Below, piece by piece: positions 8,529 through 16,715 of a stretch of DNA of 64,000 nt; positions within the stretch are counted from its first letter, which is position 1, and the number at the start of each line of letters is the position of its first letter. The stretch spans positions 5,580,001-5,644,000 of the forward strand of contig NZ_JAFQ01000004.1 in assembly GCF_000526215.1 (NCBI RefSeq). The letters run 5' to 3'. The notes under the pieces were generated by a model. It was not told the origin of the DNA and did not search any database. It saw only the letters and a program-made list of their open reading frames with translations. This DNA is from Nocardia sp. BMG51109. Its GTDB lineage: Bacteria; Actinomycetota; Actinomycetes; Mycobacteriales; Mycobacteriaceae. The position numbers and the translations under genes are program-made.

Positions 8529-9430
8529 CCGGAGCCGTCGTCTTCGAGTACACCCAGACCGGCCAGCTGGCCGAGGTCGTCGACGCACTGATCGGTCCGC
8601 TGATCGATTCCGGATGGCGGGTCCGGCGGGTGCCGGTTGCTCCGGCGAACCCGTTCCCGTTCCCGTGGCCGCTCACCCGCTTTTTCGGAGTGTTTCCGGA
8701 GTGCGCGGACGAGCGTGCGACGGTACCGCTGGCCGGAGACGGCCGCGAAACTCGTTCCGAGCCCGACGAATTGGTGATCTTGGCCTATCAGGTCTGGTAT
8801 CTGGCGCCGTCACTGCCGGTGCGCGCGCTACTGACCACGCGTGCGGATGCCTTCGCGGGGCGCGATGTGCTCACAGTGATCGCTTGCCGCAACATGTGGT
8901 ACTCCGCGGCGGCGGAGGTGCGGAGGCGGCTGAACGATGCGGGCGCCAGGCATCTGGGCACCGTCGCAGCCACTGATACTCGGCCGCAGGCGATCACCTT
9001 CGTCACCACCCTGCGCTGGCTGCTGGTCGGCAACCGCGACGGCCGACTCGGACGTGCCGGGGTCGGTGCGGAGGAACTGGCGCGGGTGCGGGCCGTGGGC
9101 GAACGGATCGCAACGACCGGATCCTCGGAGGAATTGGCGAAGGTGCTCGCCGATACCGATTCAGCACCGGTGGAGCCGGTGATCGCTGCGGCGGATCTGC
9201 TGGCCGGCGCCATGTTCCGCCGCTGGGGATCGGTCGTGCGGTGGGCCGCGGACCGCGGGACCCCCGCCCGCACAGCGGCGCTAGCCGCGTTTGTCGGCTG
9301 GTTGGGAGCGAGTATCGCGATAGGGCTGCCGTCGTTGGCGCTGGCGCGGCTGGTGGCCGGACACCGCTTCGACGCGGTCGTGACCGCTCGAGTGGTAGCG
9401 GCGATCGAACCGAGAGGAGCGCGCGAATGA
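8525..9430 (+). CDS. dialkylresorcinol condensing enzyme-like flavoprotein (DarA-like)
   Basis: A 301-residue flavodoxin-like protein with the signature blocks of the DarA family: EYTQTGQLAEVVDALIGPL at the N terminus (FMN-binding start), PFPFPWPLTRFFGVFPE, LVILAYQVWYLAPSLP, and VLTVIACRNMWYSAA. DarA completes aromatisation of the DarB product to the resorcinol. It overlaps the DarB-like gene by ATGA and the next gene by ATGA. The residues after ~210 include an A/G/L-rich stretch (AALAAFVGWLGASIAIG) that could be membrane-associated. The assignment rests on remembered family motifs. A generic flavodoxin or NADPH:FMN reductase would not carry the PFPFPW and CRNMW blocks. Confidence 0.82.
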   Translation: MTGAVVFEYTQTGQLAEVVDALIGPLIDSGWRVRRVPVAPANPFPFPWPLTRFFGVFPECADERATVPLAGDGRETRSEPDELVILAYQVWYLAPSLPVRALLTTRADAFAGRDVLTVIACRNMWYSAAAEVRRRLNDAGARHLGTVAATDTRPQAITFVTTLRWLLVGNRDGRLGRAGVGAEELARVRAVGERIATTGSSEELAKVLADTDSAPVEPVIAAADLLAGAMFRRWGSVVRWAADRGTPARTAALAAFVGWLGASIAIGLPSLALARLVAGHRFDAVVTARVVAAIEPRGARE

Positions 9431-11142
9431 CGGTCCCCGTTGCGATCGTCGGTGGTGGCCCGGCCGGCCTGGCGATGGCACATTGCCTCGGCCATTACGG
9501 CGTGGAAACCATAGTGCTGGAACGTCGTTCACAGCCGTCGGCACATCCGCAGGCGACTATGGTCAACGCGCGCACCACCGAGATCTTCCGCGAACTCGGG
9601 CTGCTCGATGCTGTTCTGGCCGAGTCCACCAGTCTGGAGAGTGCCGCACGTATCCGGTTCAAGCGGGCGGTGGCAGGTCCCGAACTCGGCTGCCTCGAAT
9701 TGGTGGAGTCGACGGACAAGCTGATGCGCCTGACGGGACAGAGTCCAACGTTGCCGGTCATCTGCCCACAGAATCGCCTGCAGCAGGTCCTTGCGGGACG
9801 GCTACGTGACCGGCCTTCGGTGAGCGTCTGCACCGGGGCGGACGTCGTGGAGCTACGGCCGGAAGATGACCGGGTCGACCTGGTCTACCGTTCCGACAGC
9901 ACCACAGAGCACCATCTGCGGGCGGAGTATGTGGTGCTCGCCGAGGGCGTCCACGGCCGGTTGCGACAGACCGTCGGCATCTCCGGGACAACTGCGTCCA
10001 CCCTGGGCACGCTGCTCGATATCCACTTCCGGGCGGACCTGCGGCCGCTGCTCGACGGTATCGACAGTGTGCTGACGTGGTTGATGAACGACCTGGTACG
10101 AGGCGTACTGATCACCGTCTCGCCCGACACCGACGAGTGGCTGTTGGAACTCCCGTGCAGGAGCAGCAATTCAGAGCACGATCCGCGTACGCTCCTCCAA
10201 GCCGCACTGGGAGTGCCCGTCCACACGGCAGAGCGGTCCGCCGTCCCGGCCGGAGAACCTGCCGTGGCGGTCGAAATTCTGTCCGCCCGCAGCTGGACGA
10301 TGGCAACGACACGAATCGATCATTGGGACGACCCCTCGGGGAGGGTCCTGGTCGTCGGGGATGCGGCGCACACGTTTCCGCCGACCGGTGGGTTCGGGAT
10401 GAACACGGGAATTCAGGACGCTCACAACCTTGCCTGGAAACTGGCCGGGGTAGTGGAGGGCTGGGCGCCTGCGCAACTGTTGAGCAGCTACGAGAACGAG
10501 CGGCGCCCGGTGGCCCGGTTCAACGGCGAGCAGAGCGAGCGAAACGCACACGCTATCGAGAAGTTCGGTGACCGAGCCGCCGAGCTGACCGGTGCGGAGC
10601 ACTTCGATGCGCTGACCGAGCGGGCACGAAGGGAACTGGCAACCGGCATCGAGGCACAACGACCGCATTTCGACTTCTCCGGACAGGCCCTCGGATTCCG
10701 GTACGGTGCAACAACTGTCGTCAAGGACGTGGTGAACTACCTCCCCTGCGTCGAACCCGGTTGTCGCGCACCACATTTCTGGTTACGACGCGCGGACCGC
10801 ACACTGGTGTCCACGCTCGACCTTCCGGGCACCGAGTTCGCCGTCGTCGCGGGCACAGCGGCCGCCGAAATCTGGCTGGACGCAGTTGGATACGTGCGTC
10901 TGATGAATACGGTGCCGGTGCAGGCAGTGATCGTCGGCACCGCCGACGACGATGCCGAACTCACCGATGACTCGGGGCGCATGCTCGGCGCCTACCGCTT
11001 GCGCGACGGGGGCGCCGTGCTGCTGCGGCCGGACGCGCACGTCGCGGCCGTACTGCCCGGCGTCGATCCGTACAGCGAACTCGTCTTCGCCGTGATCGCG
11101 GCCGTGACAACAGATTCGACAAGAGAGGTGATCAGGATATGA
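9427..11142 (+). CDS. FAD-dependent aromatic hydroxylase (group A, PHBH fold)
   Basis: A 571-residue monooxygenase. The dinucleotide-binding motif IVGGGPAGLAMA is at residues ~7-18, and the second FAD motif GDAAHTFPPTGGFGMNTG lies near residue 320. The length and the C-terminal ~150 residues (after NYLPCVEPGCRAPHFW) match the thioredoxin-like domain of polyketide and phenol hydroxylases such as PgaE, RdmE and MhpA. It should use NAD(P)H and O2 to hydroxylate an aromatic ring, here most plausibly the resorcinol made by the DarA/DarB pair. ATG 9427 overlaps the previous stop by ATGA, and its own stop overlaps the next start in the same way, so translation is coupled. Substrate is inferred from context only. 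Confidence 0.87.
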   Translation: MTVPVAIVGGGPAGLAMAHCLGHYGVETIVLERRSQPSAHPQATMVNARTTEIFRELGLLDAVLAESTSLESAARIRFKRAVAGPELGCLELVESTDKLMRLTGQSPTLPVICPQNRLQQVLAGRLRDRPSVSVCTGADVVELRPEDDRVDLVYRSDSTTEHHLRAEYVVLAEGVHGRLRQTVGISGTTASTLGTLLDIHFRADLRPLLDGIDSVLTWLMNDLVRGVLITVSPDTDEWLLELPCRSSNSEHDPRTLLQAALGVPVHTAERSAVPAGEPAVAVEILSARSWTMATTRIDHWDDPSGRVLVVGDAAHTFPPTGGFGMNTGIQDAHNLAWKLAGVVEGWAPAQLLSSYENERRPVARFNGEQSERNAHAIEKFGDRAAELTGAEHFDALTERARRELATGIEAQRPHFDFSGQALGFRYGATTVVKDVVNYLPCVEPGCRAPHFWLRRADRTLVSTLDLPGTEFAVVAGTAAAEIWLDAVGYVRLMNTVPVQAVIVGTADDDAELTDDSGRMLGAYRLRDGGAVLLRPDAHVAAVLPGVDPYSELVFAVIAAVTTDSTREVIRI

Positions 11143-11666
11143 CCGAGTCCTTGGACGTCGAGGCCCTCGAGGGCGCCATTGCGCTGGCGACCCGAACCGG
11201 GAAGGCCAGCCGCGAGCAGATACAGGACCTGCTTTCCGGTGAACGTGCCCGGGTGCGTGCCGTGGTGGAGGTGCTGCCGGCGCCGGAGCTGGATTGGGCA
11301 TTGGGAACCGAGATCGGTGAGCAGGCGCTCCGCAACGCGTTCGCGCTCATGCCGGCCTACTACCGGCCCGGCGGCTTCGACACCCCGGTCACGGTGCGTT
11401 ACGAGGTGACTCGCAGCGCCGGCAACCCGGTGGAACAAGACGTGGTGTTCGGTCCCGACTTCTGCCATGTCCGCGAGGTCGATCCCGCAGTCGAACCGGA
11501 TCTGCGCATATCTCTCGACGCGATCGGATTCACCCGTATCGCCACGGCCCTGGTGCGCGGCCTGGAACTCATGATGCGCGGTGAACTGCGGGTGCAGGGC
11601 AACGTGCAGGTGGCGATGAAGATGGAAACCTTCTTCGGCCTGGCCGACCCCGGGGCAACCCGATGA
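11139..11666 (+). CDS. SCP2 sterol-carrier-like lipid-binding protein
   Basis: A 175-residue protein whose C-terminal ~100 residues have the SCP2-like pattern, including a DLRISLDAIGFTRI segment followed by MMRGELRVQGNVQVAMKME near the end. SCP2 domains bind lipids or hydrophobic ligands and have no catalytic residues. In this operon it could carry the hydrophobic pathway intermediate or product. It overlaps both neighbours by ATGA. No signal peptide or membrane segment is present, so it is cytoplasmic. Confidence 0.72.
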   Translation: MTESLDVEALEGAIALATRTGKASREQIQDLLSGERARVRAVVEVLPAPELDWALGTEIGEQALRNAFALMPAYYRPGGFDTPVTVRYEVTRSAGNPVEQDVVFGPDFCHVREVDPAVEPDLRISLDAIGFTRIATALVRGLELMMRGELRVQGNVQVAMKMETFFGLADPGATR

Positions 11667-12904
11667 GCGCGCGACGCGTGGTCATCACCGGTATCGGCCT
11701 GGTGACTCCGATCGGCATCGGCACCGATCCGTTCTGGAAACGCCTCGTCGACGGCGTCAGCGGCGCACGCCGCGTCACTGTCTTCGACCCCTCGTTCAAC
11801 GATGTCCAGATTGCCGCGGAGATACCGGATTTCGACCCAGGACAATGGCTGGAATATAAAGATGTGCGCCGCTTCGACCGAGTCGGCCACCTTGCGACGG
11901 CCGCGTCGGATCTGGCTCTGGTCGACTCCGGCCTCGACGGCCTCGACCGCGACGAAATCGCCACCGTCATCTCCAGCGGCCTCGGCGGCGCCGGGACGGC
12001 TATGACCACAATCCGGGCGCAGATGGTGGGGAAGACCGTGTCGCCGTTGTTCATTCCGATGGTGATGGCGAACTTCTCCGCCTCCACCGTTGCCTTCCGG
12101 CACAGACTCGGCGGGCCCAGCTATGCCCCGCTGAGCGCGTGCGCATCATCGGCCGACGCGGTCGGGCAAGGCTACCGAATGGTACGCGAAGGCCACGCCG
12201 CCGCGGCTGTGGTCGGTGGTGCCGAAGCCCCGGTGACTCCCGCTGTGCTGGCCGGGTTCACCAGTATGCGGGCGCTGTCGAAGCGCAACGACGACCCCCA
12301 ACGGGCGGGGCGGCCCTTCTCGGCCGACCGCGACGGGTTCGTCCTCGGCGAGGGCGCCGGAATACTGCTGCTGGAGCCCCTGGACTCGGCGCGGACCCGC
12401 GGCGCACACATCTACGCCGAGGTGTGCGGCTACGGGCCGGTGAATGACATCCATCATGTTACCGCCCCGCGAGCGAACGGCGAACGCGCAGCCAAGGCGA
12501 TGATGCTGGCCATGTACCAGGCCGGCGTCGGCCCCGCCGAGGTCGGCTACATCAATGCGCACGGCACCGGCACGCAACTGTCGGACCCGGCCGAAACCCG
12601 GGCCGTGCACCGGGCCTTCGGCGAATACGCCTGCACCGTGCCGATCAGCTCCACCAAACCGATGACCGGACACATGCTCGGCGCGACCGGAGCAGTGGAG
12701 ACCGCGATCTGCGCGCTGGTACTCGAACGCGGCCAACTGCCACCGACCATCAACTATACCGAGCCGGATTCCGAATGCGATCTGGATTACGTACCGAACA
12801 CCGCAAGGACCACGAGAGTCGATGTGGCGCTGTCGAATTCGATCGCCTTTGGCGGCCACAACGTGACCCTCGCCCTGCGCCATGTCAACGACAGCGAGGA
12901 CTGA
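11663..12904 (+). CDS. beta-ketoacyl-ACP synthase II (FabF/KAS II type)
   Basis: A 413-residue ketosynthase with the Cys-His-His triad intact: C160 in PLSACASSADA, H300 in INAHGTGT and H337 in KPMTGHMLGATG. It begins RRVVITGIGLVTPIG as in FabF. No chain-length-factor partner is adjacent, so this is not a classical type II aromatic polyketide pair. It probably elongates the chain that feeds the DarB-like enzyme. The start overlaps the SCP2-like gene by ATGA, and the next gene begins 1 nt after the stop. Confidence 0.9.
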   Translation: MSARRVVITGIGLVTPIGIGTDPFWKRLVDGVSGARRVTVFDPSFNDVQIAAEIPDFDPGQWLEYKDVRRFDRVGHLATAASDLALVDSGLDGLDRDEIATVISSGLGGAGTAMTTIRAQMVGKTVSPLFIPMVMANFSASTVAFRHRLGGPSYAPLSACASSADAVGQGYRMVREGHAAAAVVGGAEAPVTPAVLAGFTSMRALSKRNDDPQRAGRPFSADRDGFVLGEGAGILLLEPLDSARTRGAHIYAEVCGYGPVNDIHHVTAPRANGERAAKAMMLAMYQAGVGPAEVGYINAHGTGTQLSDPAETRAVHRAFGEYACTVPISSTKPMTGHMLGATGAVETAICALVLERGQLPPTINYTEPDSECDLDYVPNTARTTRVDVALSNSIAFGGHNVTLALRHVNDSED

Positions 12905-12905
12905 G

Positions 12906-13379
12906 ATGGAACTGACCCGAATCGGCACCGTCACCGCGAACCTGAAACCACCCGTGATGATCGGACCCGGCCCCCACGGTTTGCGGATATTCGTCGAGAT
13001 CCTCGACGGAGTCTTGGAGGGAGATCCGAATGTCACTGCAGTACAATCGATCACCGGAAAAGTGTTGTCCGGCGGCGGCGACTGGGCACTGATCGGCGCC
13101 GACGGCTGGGTGCGATTGGACGTGCGGGTACAGTTCCAGACCGTCGGCAGTGGCGTGATCTATGCCAATTTCCCCGGCCTCCTCGAGATGAACGACAGGG
13201 TTCAGCAGGCGTTCTCCGAGGGCTCGGCAACAGATTTCGGCGACCAGTACTTTCGAGTGACACCCAGACTGGAGACCGGTGACAACGACCTTGCTTGGGT
13301 CAATCACACCGTTTTCGTCGGTGAGGGTCGGTTCATCGAGGGATTCGGCCTGCGATACAACATGTTTCGGGTGGGGTGA
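12906..13379 (+). CDS. DUF3237 family protein
   Basis: A 157-residue protein matching DUF3237: a GPHGLRIF motif near residue 25, a SGGGDWALIGADG segment near residue 60, and the characteristic end VGEGRFIEGFGLRYNMFRVG. The family has a small beta-barrel fold and no established reaction, but members occur beside aromatic-compound genes. GAGGA lies just before the ATG, which follows the ketosynthase stop by 1 nt. Its role here could be binding or cyclising an aromatic intermediate; this is inference. Confidence 0.75.
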   Translation: MELTRIGTVTANLKPPVMIGPGPHGLRIFVEILDGVLEGDPNVTAVQSITGKVLSGGGDWALIGADGWVRLDVRVQFQTVGSGVIYANFPGLLEMNDRVQQAFSEGSATDFGDQYFRVTPRLETGDNDLAWVNHTVFVGEGRFIEGFGLRYNMFRVG

Positions 13380-13435
13380 GATTCCGGTTCGGAAAATTCT
13401 GAAGACTTCGAAAATTGATGACAAGAGGTAATTCG

Positions 13436-14497
13436 ATGGCTACTGTACTGACTGTGATCAGGCATCTGGTGCCGGCACCGTCGATGCGGGACATGAAATT
13501 CGCCGACCGCGGTTTCCCGGTAACCGCGAACGCAATGAGCCGACTGCTCGAGGGGGTGCCGAGGGCGGTAATGGAAGGTTTCGAATACGGTGCCGATATC
13601 ACCGACCCGGACGAGGTGGCGCGTCGGCTGGAGTGGGTCGACCCGCACTACCGGGGTCTCGCCTACGAGGGGGCCTTTGCGGCCCTGGCGATTCGAGATG
13701 CGATGGCGTTCGGCAGGACTCGGCTCGCCGAGGAATTCATGCGCGGTCCCGGCGAACCGTACTCCCTCCTCGCGTACATAGGCTACGGGCTGGTCATGTC
13801 ACGCCTGCCGCGCCGGATGTGGCAGCAGGCGATACCCCGGCTCGACTCCAACCCCCTGGTCGAGCAACTGCACTGGCTGGCCGTCGACGGCTACGGATTC
13901 GACCGCGCATTCTTCGACCCACAGCGCTGGCTGATCCGGCGGCAACGGCCGCCGCAGCACCGCTGGGCCGGGGACGACACCCATTTCGCGCCCGTGTTCG
14001 ACCAGGGCATCGGCCGGGCACTGTGGTTCTTCCACGGCGGAGACGCCGAGGCGGTAGCTGCCGCGGCCATGCAGTTCGATCCGGACCGACGCGCCGACAT
14101 CTGGAGCGGAATCGCCGCCGCCGCAACCTATTCCGCAAGCCCGGACAGGCCGGGACTGGAGACGCTGATCCGCGAGTCCGGCGCGTACGCCGCCGACCTC
14201 GCCGTCGGTGCGGTGATGGCCACCGCAGCCCGCCGGCACGCCGACCATGTACCCGACGGCACCGCCCTCGCCTGTGAGCTGCTGTGCGGGGATACTGTTG
14301 CCGTCATCGGGGAGCTGGCGGAAGCCGAGGCCGAGCCGCCGGCGGATCCGCAGGGCGGACCGGAGTACGCGCAGTGGCAAGCCCGGATCCGCGCCCGGTT
14401 CACCGACACCGCGGCAGACCGGCAGGACAGCCCGGCCGGGCAACGGCCGGACGTCGTACCCACCCACGCCTCGGACGCGGATGTGACGCGGTCATGA
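13436..14497 (+). CDS. DUF1702 family protein (seen in enediyne and related clusters)
   Basis: A 353-residue protein with DUF1702 hallmarks: YRGLAYEGAFAALAIRDAM near residue 75, GPGEPYSLLAYIGYGLVMSR, WLAVDGYGFDRAFFDP near residue 150, and FDQGIGRALWFFHGGDAEAV near residue 200. Members sit in enediyne polyketide clusters and other secondary-metabolite loci, without a proven reaction. AGAGG 7 nt before ATG 13436 sets the start. A 56-nt gap separates it from the DUF3237 gene, and its stop overlaps the UbiB-like gene by ATGA. The low-complexity acidic tail after residue ~310 (EAEAEPPADPQGGPE) is probably disordered. Confidence 0.78.
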   Translation: MATVLTVIRHLVPAPSMRDMKFADRGFPVTANAMSRLLEGVPRAVMEGFEYGADITDPDEVARRLEWVDPHYRGLAYEGAFAALAIRDAMAFGRTRLAEEFMRGPGEPYSLLAYIGYGLVMSRLPRRMWQQAIPRLDSNPLVEQLHWLAVDGYGFDRAFFDPQRWLIRRQRPPQHRWAGDDTHFAPVFDQGIGRALWFFHGGDAEAVAAAAMQFDPDRRADIWSGIAAAATYSASPDRPGLETLIRESGAYAADLAVGAVMATAARRHADHVPDGTALACELLCGDTVAVIGELAEAEAEPPADPQGGPEYAQWQARIRARFTDTAADRQDSPAGQRPDVVPTHASDADVTRS

Positions 14498-15912
14498 CGG
14501 CCGAACGGGTTCCCGACCGTGTCACATCGACGTTCACCGAGACAGGGCCCGGAGAGACCGGACCACCGATGGAGCGGTTCGGCCCGCGTGAACTGGTCCG
14601 GACCGCGGCAGTGGCCGGTACGCTCGGCGGCGCGGTCGGCCGGCGGATGGGCCTGCGGTTCGGGCGGTCTCCGCGGGACGCGATGGATGCCCGGGCCCGG
14701 GCACGGGTCACTGCAGACGGCGTGGTGGACGGATTCCAGGCGCTGGGCCCGATGTTCGTCAAACTCGGCCAGCTGATCGGCTCCTCGCCCGGAGTGTTCC
14801 CGAGCCCGCTCGCGGATGCCTGCCTACGCTGCCTCGACGACCTGCAGCCGTTCTCCGCAGCCGAAGCCCGCGCCGTGATAGAAGCCGATCTGGGGCAACC
14901 GATGTCGGCCATGTTCCGCGATTTCGAGGACGAGCCACTGTCGGCGGCCTCGGTGGCGCAGGTACACGCCTGTGTACTCGCCGACGGCCGCGAGGCGGTG
15001 ATGAAAGTGCAACGCCCGGGCATCGCCCGTCGCATGATCGTCGACCTACGAGTGGCATGGAAACTGGCCACCCTGCTGGAGCGGCGATACGAGTCGGCCC
15101 GTATCGCCAACGCCGTCGGCGTCGCCCACGACCTGTACCGATCCACGATCACCGAGCTGGACTTCCGGGCCGAGGCAGACAACCAGGCGAGGATCCGGGA
15201 GAACCTGTCGACGTTCGGCGACAACGACGGCGTCGTCATACCGGAGGTGTATCCACGGTACTGCGGCACCCGCACGATCTGCATGCAGCGCGTTCACGGG
15301 GTGCCATTGGACCGGTTCGACACCGTACGTTCGACGCATCCGAATCCCGAGCTGCTGATTCGACGACTGGTGAAGGCATGGATGGAAAGCGTGATGGTGC
15401 ACGGACTGTTCCACGGCGACGTGCACGCGGGAAATCTTTGGCTACTGCACGACGGCCGGCTGGCGATATTGGATTTCGGCATCGTCGGCACCATGCCACG
15501 GGCGTGGCGCGCACTACTGCAGGCGATGTTCCACGCCAGCGCCATCGACGGCGACTACACCCCGGTCGCGCGGGCCCTGCGAGAACTGGAACTGTTCGAG
15601 GACCACAACGCCGACGACGCCGCGATCGGCGCGCAGTTGGCGATCGTGCTGGGCCCGCTCCTGTCCGGCGAACTGGCGCATTTGGATTTGGGTACGCTCA
15701 CCGGGCAACTGGTCGAGTTCGGCCGTCGACGTGGCATGATCGGCCCCCAACCGCTCATCCTGATGGGTAAACAACTCAGCTATTTCGAGCGCTACGCAGT
15801 AGCCCTCGCCCCGCGCTGGCGCCTGGGCAGCGACCTTTACCTGTTCCGCAACATCTTCCCTGCCGCCGTCACTGCCGCAGCTGCCCGCGCGGGTACGGAC
15901 CTTCCCGACTGA
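14494..15912 (+). CDS. ABC1/UbiB/ADCK-family atypical kinase-like protein
   Basis: A 472-residue member of the UbiB family. Motifs in order are FVKLGQLIGSSPGVFP (KxGQ extension, near residue 88), AASVAQVHACVL (A-rich loop), AVMKVQRPG (catalytic Lys), MVHGLFHGDVHAGNLW (catalytic loop) and ILDFGIVG (metal-binding DFG). UbiB-type ATPases act on or extract prenyl and other lipid intermediates at membranes, as in quinone biosynthesis. Here it closes the operon and could help a lipophilic phenol reach membrane enzymes. No C-terminal membrane pair is obvious. It overlaps the DUF1702 gene by ATGA. Confidence 0.87.
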   Translation: MTAERVPDRVTSTFTETGPGETGPPMERFGPRELVRTAAVAGTLGGAVGRRMGLRFGRSPRDAMDARARARVTADGVVDGFQALGPMFVKLGQLIGSSPGVFPSPLADACLRCLDDLQPFSAAEARAVIEADLGQPMSAMFRDFEDEPLSAASVAQVHACVLADGREAVMKVQRPGIARRMIVDLRVAWKLATLLERRYESARIANAVGVAHDLYRSTITELDFRAEADNQARIRENLSTFGDNDGVVIPEVYPRYCGTRTICMQRVHGVPLDRFDTVRSTHPNPELLIRRLVKAWMESVMVHGLFHGDVHAGNLWLLHDGRLAILDFGIVGTMPRAWRALLQAMFHASAIDGDYTPVARALRELELFEDHNADDAAIGAQLAIVLGPLLSGELAHLDLGTLTGQLVEFGRRRGMIGPQPLILMGKQLSYFERYAVALAPRWRLGSDLYLFRNIFPAAVTAAAARAGTDLPD

Positions 15913-16088
15913 TCGGCCGACCAACGGCCGGGACTACCGCCGCACAACGCAACCGCTCGGCCTTGCCCTCGTCACGACGTCTTGGGTAGTTCGCCGGGCG
16001 GTATCAGCACGCCCATGGCGGGTCGGAGCCGATGCTCCGCGGCGATTGCGGTGCGAATGATGGAACGGGATCGGCGCCTCGTTCCCCC

Positions 16089-16163
16089 GTAGGTATGCCC
16101 GCTCTTCATCCATTGATGCGGGGACATCGTCGTTCCCTGACGATTTCAGTGTCGGTTATCGGG
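16089..16163 (+). repeat. dispersed intergenic repeat, copy D
   Basis: GTAGGTATGCCCGCTCTTC, ATTGATGCGG, GACATCGTCG, CTGACGATTTCAG and GTCGGTTATCGGG. Relative to copy C, the small palindrome reads CTGA/TCAG instead of CCGA/TCGG. It lies ~620 nt upstream of the LuxR-type regulator on the same strand. Confidence 0.78.
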
Positions 16164-16461
16164 AACTACGGCGAGCGACATCGATGCCGGCACACGCATA
16201 TGCAGGCGGCAACGACGCCGTGGCCGCGACGGTGCGACCGAGCATGTGTGCCGGGATCGGCACCGCTGCGGAGATAGCTCGGGCCCGATAGTGCTCAGCG
16301 CAGCGGTCGGCTGCGTGCGCCGACACCCAGGTAGATGTCGGTGGCGCGGTGACCGGAAGCCACCAGCGCGTGCCCGGATCCGGCTGTGTGGCAAATGGTT
16401 CGGTTTCCTGTGCCTTCTCGCCGGTCCGGTCGGCCTCCGGTAGTTTCACCTCGCTCGGCAT
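16156..16461 (-). CDS. possible small hypothetical protein
   Basis: An open frame of 101 residues starting ATGCCGAGCGAGGTG on the minus strand. It shows mostly G/C third positions and a balanced composition (WWLPVTAPPTSTWVSAHAAD in the middle), which argues mildly for coding. No family is recognised, there is no strong ribosome site, and the 3' end overlaps repeat copy D. It may be spurious. Confidence 0.3.
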   Translation of the reverse strand: MPSEVKLPEADRTGEKAQETEPFATQPDPGTRWWLPVTAPPTSTWVSAHAADRCAEHYRARAISAAVPIPAHMLGRTVAATASLPPAYACAGIDVARRSSR

Positions 16462-16701
16462 CGTATAGCCCGCCCGACGGTCGCGTATCGAGACCGGAGT
16501 CGGGCCGGGGCCTGGCACGGGATCCTCGGATGCGAAGCAGGAGGCGGCCGGCGAACTCGGATGTGGTTGGGCGGCAGTGAATTTCGGTGGCGGATTCGAC
16601 AGTGACGGCACCGGGTACGTTGTCGTAGTCGGCGGTCCGCGACGGCCGATTGCAAACGTTCGTACCCCGGTCGGGTTGTGGTCGGTCGAATGGCCGGTGG
16701 T

Positions 16702-16707
16702 TACACT
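16702..16707 (+). promoter_or_regulatory. -10-like TACACT before a probably leaderless start
   Basis: TACACT ends 8 nt before ATG 16716, with no ribosome site between, which is typical of leaderless actinobacterial transcripts. Confidence 0.45.
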
Positions 16708-16715
16708 TCGGCGGT

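Larger units (their letters stand above)
15913..16715. other. intergenic region with repeat copy D and a weak minus-strand frame
   Basis: This 803-nt gap after the biosynthetic operon holds repeat copy D (16089-16163) and a possible small minus-strand gene (16156-16461). The region just after the operon has a short CGGCC/GGCCG hairpin (15914-15930) without a T-run. Confidence 0.5.

Noticed and set aside
11663..12904. Classical type II aromatic polyketide synthase pair
   Set aside because: Only one FabF-type ketosynthase with an intact Cys is present; no chain-length factor follows it.
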